A DNA stretch of 64,000 nucleotides from Macrolepiota albuminosa (GCA_027475525.1 JAMWFC010000055.1:2567042-2631041), one strand, 5' to 3'; positions 45,930 through 59,177 are shown, numbered from the stretch's first letter. Notes: generated by a model not told the origin, from the sequence alone. Made by a program: numbers and translations.

Positions 45930-46473
45930 AACATCATTTGCCTGAATAGTGAGAAGAGTGCAAACAATGGAGAAGTTGGAATGAAGAGTCATGAAAATGG
46001 AATTGACCACATTGATAGCAGCAAGAGCATGACTAAGAGCAGTGAGGGCCTCATAAGCAGAGACAATGTTCTGAATGTATACTGAGACTAGCTTTATAAT
46101 GTCATAAATAGTATTATAAAAACACTGTTCATGTTCAAATTTTGCATGAATGTCCTTTTGAAATTCATTCTTAAGAATGGTCCAGACAACATTGGCAGTT
46201 TGAGCAGGAGTAGTGTTCTTGAAATAGGAATAGATGACATTAGTAGAAGATATGGTTTTGTCAAGAGTGGCACAAGCTGACTGATCATCCTTTTTGCCAA
46301 ATAGCAGCACCAGAAGAATCATTGGGGCAGGAGATCTTACCCTTGATGTGTGCCAGAATGGCATGTCCAATAAATGTCATCTCAAGCTCCATAACCTAAG
46401 CATCATAATTTGAGCCATTGAACTTGTTGTACAAGTTGAATGTGTGAAGCATCTCGTAGTGGGTAAGTGCCAT
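45930..46473 (-). pseudogene. gag: Copia gag remnant
   Basis: ATG at 46473: MALTHYEMLHTFNLYNKFNG, SNYDA-stop-VMELEMTFIG (the W of the conserved NYxxW position reads TAG), then with a shift TANVVWTILKNEFQKD, YNTIYDIIKLVSVYIQNI and NVVNSIFMTLHSNFSIV, all signatures of Ty1/copia gag (UBN2-type). A second stop/shift near 46300. The coding part ends in LTR sequence at about 45930. Confidence 0.8.
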
Positions 46474-46511
46474 AGTTTGTAGAAAGAGTAGTGAAAATTT
46501 TTATCAAAATG

Positions 46512-46540
46512 AAAAAAAAAAAAAAAAAAAAAAAAAAAAC
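46512..46540 (+). repeat. A29 homopolymer
   Basis: Twenty-nine A on the plus strand, 39 bp upstream of the Copia gag start (which is on the minus strand). Confidence 0.95.
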
Positions 46541-46960
46541 TGGATTGAGTCAATGTGCAGGCAGGGCCCATAACCTGTCAAGGATAGGGACTCGAAAGCT
46601 GACCGTGGAGTACGAAAATGAGAGCCGTGGACATGAGAAGGCTGACTGATGGAAGACGAACACGACAAAAAGACTAGAATGCGACGACAGCAGCACCATG
46701 TAGTTTCCGTAATTACATAATGTACGCTATGCACCCTCTCGTGTAATGGGGTGCCAAATCATCCAGCCACCTCTTGAAATGGGATGATCAGCTTGTCCGA
46801 TAACGCTTCTTCTGGTCGAAAGTTGACCTGACCCCTGAAAGGCAACCTTAAGTTGATGCTATTGACCCAGCACTTTTTGCCGGCACTGGACTTGTCGTTG
46901 AATAAAGAGATCTATATCGGACGCCACATTGCCAGCTCAAACCAACGAACAATAAGTCAT
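46541..46960. other. Interval without clear gene
   Basis: Only short frames; no motif recognised. Confidence 0.5.
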
Positions 46961-47395
46961 TTTCTCAATCAATTACTGAGGCACATACCTTGTAAGTTTG
47001 GAAAGTATAAATCTCGATTCTCGACTGAACCTACCAGTCGTCCAAACACATACCAACATGATGCATGATCGCTTCCCTGATTTGACCCGTGCTTCGAGAA
47101 AATGATACTCTCGGCGTCGGAAAGGCTTCCAATTAACTTCAAGAACGTGTCCAAATTGACAACAGATAAATTGGATAGAAGATCTGCGGCCAGCTCATCA
47201 TCCTGTCCTGATTTGATGCTTGATTTTCTTTATTTGCATGCTGTCTCTTCTTGTCGGACAATGACTGTTGTTTCAAGCAAGATGAACAGGTGTTAGTAAA
47301 CCCAGTTGTTGTCGGATTAAAATTTGACACATTAACTGGCAGTTTAAGCCAGCATCTGCCGCACTTATGCTGTGTAGGCCTTGAATGGTTCATTT
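46960..47395 (-). pseudogene. CxxC-type protein N-terminus remnant, probably transposon-derived
   Basis: Minus strand MNHSRPTQHKCGRCWLKLPV and TGFTNTCSSCLKQQSLSDKK give K-C-GR-C ... C-SS-C, a two-CxxC module that I recall at the start of a repeated basidiomycete protein family often associated with MULE-like transposons. Further along, VVNLDTFLKLIGSLSDAESI appears after a stop, and the following part is frameshifted. Family assignment from memory is moderate; non-functional state is clear. Confidence 0.4.
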
Positions 47396-48329
47396 ATGTG
47401 CCGTCAATTATGTTCTGCAGCAATGTGGTTGTGTGGAGACTGGCAAGCTCTGCTTCTGAAGTCACGTTTAAAACACAGATTTTCCGGGCCGCATGTCCCC
47501 ACGGTACTATGAAGGGCCTCACCGGACAAAATTATCTTGTTCAACGTTCTTCATCATGTATTTCTTGACAGGCTTTGTACATGTATATCAGGCACCGTAA
47601 TGTGACAGGTGCCTGCCAATTATAGTACAGAATGTCACAGCACACTCGAATGAGTTCACGATTATGTGAGAATGGCCACCCCCCCCTTTGAGTTGGGACA
47701 AGAAAATATTTTGCAGCAATAGCCACGTTGAACGTCCCAAACTTGAGATATAGATAAGTATACAACTCTTACTTGTTTCCTACTTGATTCAAGTTCAGGA
47801 ACAGCGTTGTCGTTGTCTCCCGTCGTGGATGGATGGTCCAGTCGGTGTTGCCGATTCAACGGCAAGGCGGAATCAGAAATTTTCGTTGACGCGTCGGCTT
47901 GCGTCCGACTCATATTATTTCTGGGTGGAGTAGATCGTGTCATCCGACTCAAGGGGTACTCCGAACTACGGGGGTGGCATAGTATAAGCCTTCTGTTGTA
48001 AAACTGAAAACTGTATAAAACATTGGTAAGACTTTTAGCGAGAAATAGCGATCGAGGCTAATAACTCTCATGTATGCATGAGATACCGAAACAGACCTGT
48101 CCTCGAAACTGCCCTTGCATTTATTAGTGTAAACAAGAAGTTAAGAAACTCATAGCTACAAACTAAATCATTGCAGGACACTGACAACTGCGGGTATGGA
48201 TTTTGATACTTAATGAGAATGGATGAATTGGATGTATTCTGGATATTCCGGAGGAGTCCTGTTCTCAACGCACCACGCTGCGTTTCCTACCATGTAACGT
48301 AAAACATCAACGTTCAACTACGGTAGAAA
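47396..48329. other. Interval with weak frames and a dispersed repeat
   Basis: A minus-strand frame at 47952-47662 has no recognised domain. 47936-47990 carries a motif repeated at 54216-54270. Confidence 0.4.
47936..47990 (+). repeat. Dispersed repeat CATCCGACTCAAG..., copy 1
   Basis: Shares CATCCGACTCAAG, then TCCGAAC and GG(T/A)GGCATA with 54216-54270 in the same orientation. Looks like the end of an LTR or other element. Confidence 0.6.
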
Positions 48330-48642
<313 letters not shown>

Positions 48643-48699
48643 CTAAAAGAGCAAGATCAAGTCCTCAAGGCCTCAACACCAAGATCAACCTCATAGTTC

Positions 48700-49429
48700 G
48701 TGATATTGGATCACATAAGGACAAGTAGCTTAGCAAAGTTACAAGATAAACAAATGAAATTCGTTTTTGTCCGGTCAGGTGCACCAAACGGTACTTATGA
48801 TGGCACCTATCGTTGAACGATCTTGACAGCGTCGATGACTCGAAGCAGTTATCTGATGACCAGTCGGCGCTAGTGTATGCGCCTAACTCATATGTGGCAG
48901 ATGGAAGCCCCTGGATAGATTGCTATCCGAAGTAGATGATGATGCCTAACACTGCTGCAGGAGGATGCCATTCCTAATCTGTTGATGCAATTTCTGGATG
49001 ATATTTGGTTTGATAAGGTAAAGACTGTCAATATCAAACTCTGGTGAGGTTTCTGGATTGATTATCGCAGATTAGTGGCAGATGTCAGTCAAATAGCTAG
49101 TGTAGTTGAGTACGATACATCTACTTAATAACTACATTGATAAACCCATCATGGCCCAATGAGGCCGCTTGAAGTGAGAAGCGGTGACAGGTAGAAATAT
49201 CATGTTCCAATATCTACCTAGGTCAATGATATGACCTTGGCATAAATACCATTTCTGTATATTTCCCTTCAGGATGTGATTACGGTTGCTTAATACAAGG
49301 CTTTTCCTGTCATCGTCTCGATAACTCACTGCGTCTACTCTACGGCCGAATAAATTACACTGCAGTTTAAAAAAATCAGTTACACCTACCAAGTCATTGA
49401 CATAGCTTCTTTGCTTACCATAAGAGATA
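48700..49429. other. Intergenic, no gene seen
   Basis: Only short frames without family likeness. Confidence 0.5.
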
Positions 49430-50389
49430 CTACAAATTCCATTTCCCTATATCAACGTTTTCCGCAAAATATCCATCCTTGACAAGCTTTTCTGCGCGCT
49501 CCCAGACACTGGGTGTTGATCCTCGGATGGTACTTTCCCAGTCCTCGATCGTCGGTGAATACTTCACCAGAACCATCCTACGATCACCGATTTCCTGGAT
49601 CCGCTGCGCAATCACAGGCGCAGCTTTTGAATGCGGTGGGACAACCACGATAAAATATTTGAGTTTCGCAGCCAACTTTAGAAGAGGCTGTGTACTGCCC
49701 CAGTTCTGCGAGCATGTCGCAAAGTGGGTCAGTGACAGGAAAGAATCAGTGCCAGGACACCCGGATTTGATGGCATTTTTGGCGTTTCGAACAGCTTCAC
49801 GCATTTGAAACCAGCTGTATGGTCCGTCGAGAATCATTAAATGTGACAGGCTCGCAAGAAGAACCGGTGGGAAGCTGAGCTCAGCGCAGTGTGTAGATTT
49901 CAGTGAAAGCTGGCGGATAGAGTGCGATCGGACGAATGGGAGGAAGACTGAAGGATTTCGTGCGTTAGTCCAGACCGCGAAGTTCACGACGCTTTGAGAA
50001 CATGCAGCAAGAATGGCTTTGGATTGCTGGAGCGTCACGGAATCGCCAATCGCCAGACTTTTCACGATCGGGCTGAAGAAACCTTGTGGCCTGACGGCTA
50101 TGGTCTCAAAGAAAGCTTCTGCGTGCTTCTGGCTACGAATTATGATGCATCTGTAAAGTATAGGTTCAATCCTGCACCAAGAAACAAGATATGAGCGACA
50201 AAAAACTCAGGCCGCTCGACAGACATACCAGGTCCGCACATTACGGGAAACAAGGATGAGCTGGCGAGCGACACTGTTGTCTCCTCTGGCTGCGGTCTCA
50301 AAGATCACGCGCTGTAGTTCGTCGGGAACACGACCTTGTACGGTATCATCAACAACGAGCATTGGAGTTATGAAGTTTCTCCGCGTCAT
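49430..50389 (-). CDS. F-box-like domain protein (2 exons, 300 aa)
   Basis: Exon 1 is 50389-50229, a 57-bp intron (GTATGT...GTGCAG) follows, exon 2 is 50171-49430. The product is 300 aa. Residues about 18-55 (GRVPDELQRVIFETAARGDN, QLILVSRNVRTWIEPILYR) form an F-box-like N-terminus of the lineage-expanded basidiomycete kind (LP-x-E-L-x-x-I-F ... L-V-S-x-x-V-x-x-W). The remainder has leucine-containing segments (SIRQLSLKSTHCAELSFPP, LLASLSHLMILDG) resembling irregular LRRs, and a C-terminal VLVKYSPTIEDWESTIRGS. F-box proteins usually recruit substrates to SCF ubiquitin ligases; here that role is inferred only. ATG 50389 is chosen because it precedes the F-box with no upstream in-frame alternative seen. 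Confidence 0.75.
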
Positions 50390-51040
50390 TGCCCATAGCT
50401 CAAGCGCTCAAGGTCAAGATGCAAAATACACACGTGGGTATCTATTGCCGAATTGGATTTTTATTATAATCCTTAGAGGACTCTGTGACCGCCATGAAGG
50501 GATATCAAGGTTGGAAAGAAAGTAAATTGCAAGATCGTTGCTTGGCATCGGAGAAATTGAAGCTGATCGATAAATTGGTGGCTGTGTATACGGATATGTA
50601 TGTAATTCCAGAGTTCAATTGCCCGCATACATAGAAGACATAGGACCTTGCAGACATGGTAGATGTCCCAAGGTTCATTATCATCTGTTCCCGTCATCCG
50701 TTGCACCTGAGACGCCGCAGCATCTTGTGAATGGCGTACAATCAGCCTTTTTGCCGTCGGCAGGGCGCTTGGACTGCGCATTGGCTAAGAAAAGATGCTT
50801 TTCCACACGACATGATCTAATCAGGACACACAAGACTGTCACCTCGTTTGCAAACTGTGGTTGTGATGACACAGAGTGGCAATTGTTCCCGTTGACTCCA
50901 TTTAGTAGAATTCTGTTGTGGACAGCCTCAAGGGAGCGTTTCCTTGGCTCCCCCACCCATTATAAACCTCTTCTAGTCCCGACACATCTGTTTTGTTTTC
51001 TAGTCATACCTGGTCCTCTCTTCGCCCCCTCCCCTCCACT
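50390..51040. other. Divergent intergenic region between F-box and protease genes
   Basis: The two genes are transcribed away from each other. Pyrimidine-rich leader and CATTATAAACC (50959-50969) before the protease start. No other gene supported. Confidence 0.5.
50961..50967 (+). promoter_or_regulatory. TATA-like box of the protease gene
   Basis: TTATAAA about 75-80 bp upstream of the ATG, followed by a CT-rich stretch typical of fungal leaders. Confidence 0.45.
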
Positions 51041-53115
51041 ATGCCCCAGACCAACCTTCCCATTTCCCTTTTTCTTTTGACGCTCTTCCTTCTCCCTTCG
51101 TTATCAGTGGCTGAACCACTCCATATTTCACTTTCTCGTCGTGCTGGTGCTCGCCATGACCTTTCGTATTATGCTAAAGCTGCGGAGCATTTGCGTGTAA
51201 AGTATGGCAGGACAAAATCACCCACCAAAGGCCGGCGGACGGTTGCTGGCTTCAGTACAACAAATCAGGTACGCAGTGTTCGGCAGTACCGAATCTGTCT
51301 CCTTACTTCTGTGCTTGGAATTAGGATGCGGACGCAAGTTACTTTGCCTCAATCAACATCGGCACACCGTGAGTAGTTGCATCCTCCCTTTCACCGCCTT
51401 CCGCTTTGGATGTTGGACTATCCTGGTGTCCAAGCACTGTCCACGTTGCGATTGTTGTCCCACGTGGTAACCATACAATGATGGTTGCATCGATAATGCT
51501 ACATCTTTCCCCCTTTTGGATCTGATTGCTAATTACGAACATGCCCATAGACCGCAACCGTTCAATGTTATCCTGGACACAGGATCCTCAGACCTATGGG
51601 TCGCAGACTCGAAGTGTTTAAACTGTGATCCGCAAACCCCGCTATTCGACGGCTCGAAATCGTCCTCTCTTTCCCTTTCCTCGCAAAGCACTCAGATTCG
51701 ATATGGCTCTGGGGAGGTCGCGGGACAGATAGGCACAGATACAGTTAGCATGTCTCCGTTCACGGTCACTAAGCAGACATTCCGTAAGTGAAATTTTTGC
51801 CTTCGAATTGAACGTGGAGCGATAGAGCTGACTTATGGAGCAGTTGCCGTTGATAGACTGTCAGATGGGTTGCTTGATGGTACCGTATCAGGAATTATGG
51901 GGCTAGCGTTCTCCGGACTTGCCTCAACGAAGTCAGTACCATTCTGGCAAACCCTGACCAGCAACAAGCAGCTGGATAGTCCCGAATTCTCCTTCTTCAT
52001 CACCCGCTTCATTAATGAGGCAAATGCGCAAAGTGAGGAGCCCGGAGGAGTCTTTACTCTGGGTGGCACCAACTCCTCCTTGTTCACGGGTGACATCGAA
52101 TTTCTGGACGCTAACGATACCCCTGGTTTCTGGTTACTTCAGCTGAGCGGTGCGTGGCAATCTTTTGTATGTTGCTCGTGTTGACGTTTGATGATTTTAG
52201 CCATAACTGTCCAGGGCAAGAAAGTATCCATCGCTACTGGTTCTTCAGCTTCGGCAGCGATTGATACCGGTACTACGCTGATCGGAGGACCGACCAGGGA
52301 CGTTGAAGCCATTTATGCTTCTGTTCCAGGCTCTCAAGCAGTTGACTCGATGCCAGGGTTCTTTTCATTCCGTTAGCCTTATCCCTGCCATGCGGTGATG
52401 TTTTAGCTCAACGCATTTCTAGCCTGTGAAACCGACGTTAGTGTCACCATGTCTTTCGGCGGCAAGGCATGGCCCATCAGCATCGATGACATGAACCTTG
52501 GCCGAATCAGCCGGCAAAGCGACCAGTGTGTCGGTGGGATCTTTGATATCGATGTCGGAAGCAATATTGGCAGTGACTCCGGAAACCCCAACTGGGTAGT
52601 TGGTGATACCTTCCTTGTGCTGCATCTTTCTTGCTTCAAGGGTATCACATCACTAATTTTGTACTCATCTTTAGAAAAACGTGTATTCAGTCTTTCGATC
52701 AAGCCCGCCCTCGGTCGGATTTGCTCAACTATCAACTGCGGCAGGAGGCTCAGGTGCGAATCCAGCATCTTCAGCCAGCGCCGTACTTACAACGGTGAAT
52801 TCGACATCATTCCCGTTCTTCACTACTCCCGTACCGTCCTTTACCGTGCCATCCTTTACCGTATCGTCCTTTACTGTACCGTCCTTTACGATTCCTCCTC
52901 CCTTTCCTTTCTCCACACCAGGCACGCCAGGTTCAAATAATCAATCGGGCGACTCGTCTCAAAGCAATCCTAGTAAGTGCCTTTTCTCCTTCCTTGGGGG
53001 GCGATGTGTTAGAAAGTTAATCATCTTTCCAGACGGAAGCCCCTTGACTGGAGCGGCTGTGAGCACTTTGTTTGTATCCATGGCAGCAGGTGTTCTTGCT
53101 CTATGCCTAGTATGA
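51041..53115 (+). CDS. Pepsin-like aspartic protease with GPI-type tail (8 exons, 518 aa)
   Basis: Exons: 51041-51268, 51325-51368, 51551-51783, 51844-52149, 52201-52371, 52423-52616, 52675-52972, 53033-53115; all introns are GT-AG, 51-60 bp except 182 bp for the second, and phases agree. N-terminal signal peptide (residues 1-23), basic propeptide, then the A1 fold with both catalytic motifs: DTGSSDLWV (Asp100) and AAIDTGTTLIGG (Asp292), plus IRYGSGEVAGQIGTDTV, GIMGLAFSGLA and WVVGDTFLKNVYSVF. The C-terminus is Ser/Thr/Pro-rich with four PSFTV-type repeats, then a small-residue site and a hydrophobic end (GAAVSTLFVSMAAGVLALCL), as in GPI-anchored yapsin-like enzymes. Expected to act at the plasma membrane or cell wall. 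The unspliced sequence has stops in several introns, supporting the model. Confidence 0.9.
52834..52893 (+). repeat. Four 15-bp coding repeats (PSFTV)
   Basis: CCGTCCTTTACCGTG-like units coding P/S-S-F-T-V/I in the linker of the aspartic protease. Confidence 0.95.
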
Positions 53116-55951
53116 TTATCTGTCCAAAAGATGTCGTTTTTAGTATACAAATTTACGATCTTCGACCCGACGGAACTTTGGATGATAGAATCACTTATCA
53201 TTTGCCCTTTGAATGGATTGCATCATTTAAGAACGAATACAAGTTTTCATAATTGACGTGATGGTGTTGAATCCTGAAATAGGCATGTATACGCCAATGC
53301 TGAAGCATCAGTAAAGGTAAATATGGGTCGATAGATCGTAGGTTAAAGTTTTGCGATACATCTATCTGAAGTGCTATAAAAATATCGTGAAACACTTTGA
53401 GATTCTTGCAGGACGATCTTGTTCTAGTTCAACAATCATCATGCCACTTCGAGTTCGTTATGTTCTCACAGGATGTCCATCGCAATCTGCCGCACGTCGA
53501 GCAAAGAACATATTGATCATCATCGGGGGAAGCTACTTACCTGTCGAAGACTGACACCAACGCTGTCATTCCTGAGACCTTCAATCATGTCTTGTAACTA
53601 GGAGGTACGGGTTTACATTCAGAAAGTAGTGACATGGTATCTGCCACTGCGTTGGGATGCTCCAGTTTATACAAGATCATCGATCATGCATCGATCATGT
53701 CTTATCGACGTCGTCTAAGTCTCGTCTGGAAGGAAGGAACACCGGGGACAACATTTATGACGGCCCAACGAACCGACAAGCCCTTGGTGGCTGGAAACCT
53801 CAAGGGTACAAGATTTGGATCAAGTTTCTGTTGACGACGTTACTCAGTCTTTAAAGTAACGACTATATTTTCCATATGTACCTGTTGACAATAGGTACGT
53901 ACGTACTATGCCTCCTTGGATGTTCGGATAACCCTGAGTCGGACAAAATCTATTTTGCCACAACCAGCCATATTTAGCACTAGTAAACTGACATTAGAGG
54001 CGTTATATGTTACCTGAGGTGACGCCAGGTAAACTTTACCCAAAATATAGTCTAGTTGTTGTGTCCCGTCGCCGAGGATAGTGGAAAGCAACCTGTCACT
54101 CGCCGAGACGCGGCAGAGCGGAGTTTGTTATTCTGGGTTGACACATCTGAGTCGCGTTCTGTTCAACAGTCCGAGCGGAGTTCGAAATGACTAGCTTACT
54201 AAGGAGTGACAATCTGTGACATCCGACTCAAGAGGGTCATCCGAACATCGAGGGAGGCATAAGTAGTGGTTAGTATGTGTAAAAATCTATGTGTACATGG
54301 GCCCGGGCTCACCTCAGTTTGTAAGGTAACTATTGAGGTGTTCCGAAGGTCACATCCGATCCTTTTGTGTATTCTATACAGTTTTTCCTTGCCTCGTTGC
54401 GTATGCCTCGATCCCTGCTCAACAGTTGCCCTTATGCAATTCAACCCTATTATTTCAGCAGTGGGAGACCTTTTATGATGATCCGTTTCACCGCCTCAAT
54501 GCAAATAGCGCGGTTGCAGGGAGTCGTATCGTGCACCGTGATGTGTTCAAACCCAAATTTTCGAAGACACATTGATAACCCACGCGTAGGAGGAAAGCAA
54601 CTTTGGAAGCAGGGACTAGGCACTCTTGTAACAAGCTGGAAAAAAGGAATCGTTCCACACGGAATGGGTTTGCGACGCCCAGCTTATAGGACAGAATTTT
54701 TTTGTGGACACTCACTGATGCATATGCATACGTTTTGAGTATCCTCGCATCAGAGTGGTGTCGCCCGAGATATGTTGCATGAGAAGGTATAGGAAGCAAA
54801 CGAAAAAAGGTCACATAGTAATGAAAGATGTATTGAACCTTATTGTAGTCAAAGCTTCCCATGCGGAAGGACTGACAATGAGATTGGTATCAAGAAATGA
54901 AGGGTGTCTCGATATCGATATAAATCGTCGAGATGTAGTGATTTACTTGCCTCCCATTCCAAACGCAGGATCGTGGTCCAGCGAAGAATCTCCAACGCAT
55001 ATATGAGATCTCGATCAACACTGATGTGTATGGTGCAGTGGTGTTGAATGCTTCCTCTACCCACCTAGAAAAGAAGCTTTCTCAGTTTTTCAGCCTTGAA
55101 AGGGGTTCTCATATATATATCAGGTACTAATATTCATGTTGGACTGACCTGGCAGCCTGGGGACTAAGGACAGCGTGAAATAAAGCCTCAGAGCCTGTCT
55201 ATGATGATAGAGAGCAACTAAGGCTATATAGTACACGTCAAAACTAAGATCATGTGATCACACCCAAGCTGACCCTACTTGACTATCTCGGTCAACAATT
55301 CAGGGGACTTGCAGGTTTTCGAGAAGGTGGTCTATAAGCATCGTATTAAGACAAAGATAGTCTGCAGATCCGAGAGTATATGTCTAATCATCGGATAGAA
55401 AAATGATGGGGTGTATACAGAAGGTCTCTAGAAATTTCAAAACTTATCAAATGTAGGGCAGTTTCAGGTATAGCCGCCACACTTTCAAACCCCTAGCTAT
55501 GATAATGCGTAGCGGCCTCCCAGTCATCATACTTAATGCTAGAGAAGCAAGGGATCCATCGGAGATAGTATGCCAAGCAAAGAAAAATCTCTTAAACAGA
55601 GCTTCCAAAAATTCTACCGCCTGCAGGAAAATGGATGAAATCCGTTCAGCCTCAGGTCGTCCATTGCGAAAACAACGTGGCTGGGGTTGGTCAAGCGAGG
55701 AAGAAGCATGTTCAATCTGGTCATGTCGAGTGGTCCGCCCCTGTTCTTATGAGTTGTTATGCATAAGCACCTTGCTAAGGTTGGACTTCGGATCAACGGT
55801 ATGTTTTGAGAGGCATATGGTCATATGATGGATAACTGTACAGATTTATACCGTGCCTTTTTGAGCGTAAACAGCTGTCGACGATGTCCTCAACCAATAA
55901 TTACATCGCCTTGACACGATCAAATCGCAAAATCTCGTGTAGTGTTCCATA
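53116..55951. other. Long interval without a supported gene
   Basis: Frames at 53634-53854, 54367-54862 and 55499-55828 were examined and show no recognisable domain, codon pattern or splice structure. A repeat motif is at 54216-54270. (TA)n-like ATATATATAT near 55112. Confidence 0.5.
54216..54270 (+). repeat. Dispersed repeat CATCCGACTCAAG..., copy 2
   Basis: See 47936-47990. Both copies are followed by AT-richer sequence. Confidence 0.6.
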
Positions 55952-57280
55952 TCAGACGAGACTTGCAGTACCCTTGGAAGCATCATATCGTATACCATAA
56001 GCTACAACCTCCATCAGTTTCTGTGGCATATCCCAATGTGCCTGATGATGAACCAGCGGTCACCTGTAAGTGAACTTCTAAAACGAAAAAAGCTAATCAC
56101 ACTGACGAAGTGATTCCCACCCTCAATAGGTAGAAAGACAGCGTTCCTTAGGTTCTTACTGTCTTGCCGGCGCTCATAGTGAACTCCCCTGGCTTGGATA
56201 CCAAACCAGTAACACCGCCAGGTTGTTCGTGTAGGACAAAGATAGATGATGGGACAATTAGGGAACGCCATCGTGGAGGTATCATCAAGTCCTAGGACTC
56301 GATCGGATAACTCTCGTATGACTGACTGCATAGGGGGTTGCAACCTAGGACATCCATTAGTTCCAATTGACAGATAAATTGGATGGCGCACACTCACATA
56401 GCCATGTCCGATTTCATAAACGCATCATAATCATGAAAGACCTTTAAATCTTCCGCTCTCCAGGTATCACTGGTGGCGGATTCCGTGCGTTGACCAAAAT
56501 GTAAATCACTGACCGATTCGGGGTCCTTCGGATGGTCATAGTACGAGCTCACCCACTCATTAAAGTTACGCTGAACCACTTCCGGCGGATCGGTGGCAAA
56601 TGTTGAAAGGGGATCATACGCATTTAGAGGCTTCTCATTAGGAGGAAGTTTCCATCCGAACGCGAAGAGAGTCGCGTCTGTGCTTATTCAGCCAGATAGA
56701 GGATGATGGCTCCGGAGGTCTTACCGTAAATGATGAGGGTTTTCACATAATCTTCCAATAACAAGTAGGTTTGCGAAGGAAGAAGGGCTCTATGGGAAAA
56801 CAAAGTTATTGCAGTGGTGTTCCCTAGCGACCATCCCATGATGGCGAATCCGCCCGTTTTGCGGTCAACGCTGATTTTAGGAACATTGTGTTGTTCAATG
56901 AAACACTCAAGAAATTGAGCAAGCTGGATGCCCAAACGCTTTAAAAAGGCTCCCTGATCGTATTTTAGATTATCTAGTTCGTCGGACGTGTATTTGGAAG
57001 AGCCAGCGTAGCCTCGTCGGTTCCAAATGACTGTGCGTAGGTTGTAGGTATGCGCATAAGTATGCAGTTTTTTCAGGTTTTCTATTGCAATAACGTGGAT
57101 GTCGTAACACGGTAACCGGAGGCATAATCATTGATACCCACCGCCCGTGAACATGATCCCGTGAAAAATTATGACGGTTGTGTAATCATGAGAGCCAGGA
57201 GGCGGGCCACTATCAGTGTAGAAAATATCAATACCATCCGGAAGATGAGCAGTGTTCGATGTAACTAGTGCGCCCAACAT
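55952..57280 (-). CDS. Alpha/beta-hydrolase fold protein (5 exons, 367 aa)
   Basis: Exons: 57280-57142, 57081-56725, 56677-56398, 56344-56107, 56041-55952; introns 60, 47, 53 and 65 bp, GT-AG, with a good AACTAAT branch site in the third. The product begins MLGALVTSNTAHLPDGIDIF, then FYTDSGPPPGS and a strand-turn VIIFHGIMFTG (oxyanion HG). RTVIWNRRGYAGSSKY follows. Nucleophile elbow GWSLG places the catalytic Ser at residue 131. The acid lies probably in the TWR...D segment, and the catalytic His is in EGGNHFAHWDMP (His337 or His340) created by the last splice. Each splice restores the frame where the genomic reading hits a stop. Substrate unknown; family members in basidiomycetes are uncharacterised serine hydrolases. 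Confidence 0.85.
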
Positions 57281-59177
57281 GACTGAGGGGGACAAGAGTT
57301 AATGGTGAGAATTTATGCCGCACAAAGCTGACAGCCCATCAAGCACCAGTGGGAACGTATTCGGCCCGTTCTTCCAGCAGACTGTATAACGCGGTAAGCG
57401 GGCCTTACACTGAGAAGATCAGGTGGTAAACAAAAAAGCTGAATGGGAAAATCACAACGCTCTCAAGTTTTTCTGGCCGTACTGTATCCCAAGATATCGA
57501 GAAAGGATCAATCAGAGGTTGTGCAGGGCAAGACCAAGTTTTAGACCTAGAGTAGTCTGTGCCATGCATTACAAATGCAACCTTATATGCAGACCCGCGA
57601 TGATGGACTTACCTGCATGGAAGACTTGGAATGATCGACGATCGATCAGTTGTTCCTTACTTCGGAAAGGACTCGGAGCAACGTAAGTATTCCAACGCTA
57701 TTACGCGAGTATAATATTGGAGTAATCCCTACCAGAAATACATTTATTCATAGGTTGAATATGCTTGTATTTATTTGACTCTTCCTTATACCCATTACTC
57801 AAAACCCCAACAGCCCATGTATAGACAATTTTTCGATTTTAAACTGATTTTGAGATATCTATTGGATCTGTTCAAGGAGAATTGTCATCATGGTTGGCCG
57901 CCATTACCGCGTGTTCGGCACATCATATTGCAACTAAATTCAGAATGTACTTGAACAACTCCTGTGGCCGCTCATTTGATGTCACGCAAGAATTGAGCTA
58001 GTTTGCGTTGACTCTGAAGTCGAGCTAAGATGTGACACCATCAAGGTCAAAAATTCAGTCTGATTGTGGCCTGAGAAGCGCATTCCAAATTCAGCCTTAC
58101 AAAAAGAGGTATATACACATAGGAGGCCGATAAATAGCTCAGACTTGACCTGATTAAATTTTAATTCAAACCAGCCAGAGGATGTCACGTTGGAAGAAGT
58201 GGTGAACGGCGACATTCATTGTGGATGAGGTGATCTAGATGATTTTGGTAATTAATGGCTGGTATTGATACGAACTATGAGTAGACTATGACTTACCATT
58301 CGATTTCACCAGCAAGCGTCAGAACATGTACATAGTAGTCGATGATGTGCAGAGTAAACACGCGATGTGCCTACCTTTGTGCGCTTATGTCATGTATCCA
58401 ATTTTGGCGGATACAGCCCAAGGACATGTGACCGTGACATTCGGCGCAAAACGCGTTCCACATTCTGCACATTTTAATCGTGACTTCTGTGTGACTGAGC
58501 GGTGTGTCTCGTGCGCTAAACGGGCAGGAATATACTTGAACAAGCTCCTGTATGGACGTTGTTTAAAGCACCCGACCATACGTACGCATCATGTGGATCC
58601 GACCGGCCCCACTCCCGTACAGAGAGAATCTACCTACCGACTGAACGGCTAATTTCCAGGGCAGCTTTCGTGCCGTCATTTTTAACAGCCTCCCGACCAT
58701 CGCTAGATGTTTACATTATTACGTGAAAAACCGAAAGTTTTCGGGCAACTCCTTGGGTTACCCCTCAGAATCACTCTAGTGACACCTGTTCGTATGTAAC
58801 AGATCGCAAGTTGGAAAGAGGACGTAACTTTGCTAGGTGATGGTCAAAACACAATTGCTGATTTGGTGGGTAAGATTCCATATATAATCTGACTAATTTT
58901 TGGGCCGCGACAGTGATCGATGGATACAGTGGCGTAATCTTGTTCTGACCTGCAATTTAACAAACGACACGCAAGACACTGGAGCACAAATTCCATCACT
59001 TGCGTAACCCTGTCCTTGAAGAGTGAACCTAAATCACTTGTATCACGCAGATTATGGATTTTGATCAAACCTAGTTCAAGCCCCATTTCGTACGAAATGG
59101 TAGACAAGTCATGTACCGGTGTTTTGGTCGCGCCATGACTGAACTCTACGGTGTTCTGTCGACTATAAGATGCAGGA
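57281..59177. other. Interval without a supported gene
   Basis: Frames at 57423-57686, 57982-58215, 58326-58652 and 58844-59242 have no recognised domain. Intergenic or unrecognised short genes. Confidence 0.45.

Noticed and set aside
50619..51080. 153-codon plus-strand frame overlapping the protease start
   Set aside because: Runs through the promoter/leader in a different frame from the signal peptide; no domain.
53634..55828. Several 60-124 codon frames on both strands
   Set aside because: Chance frames; no motif or consistent splicing found.
58326..58652. 108-codon plus-strand frame
   Set aside because: No recognisable domain, no splice structure, low resemblance to coding composition of neighbours.
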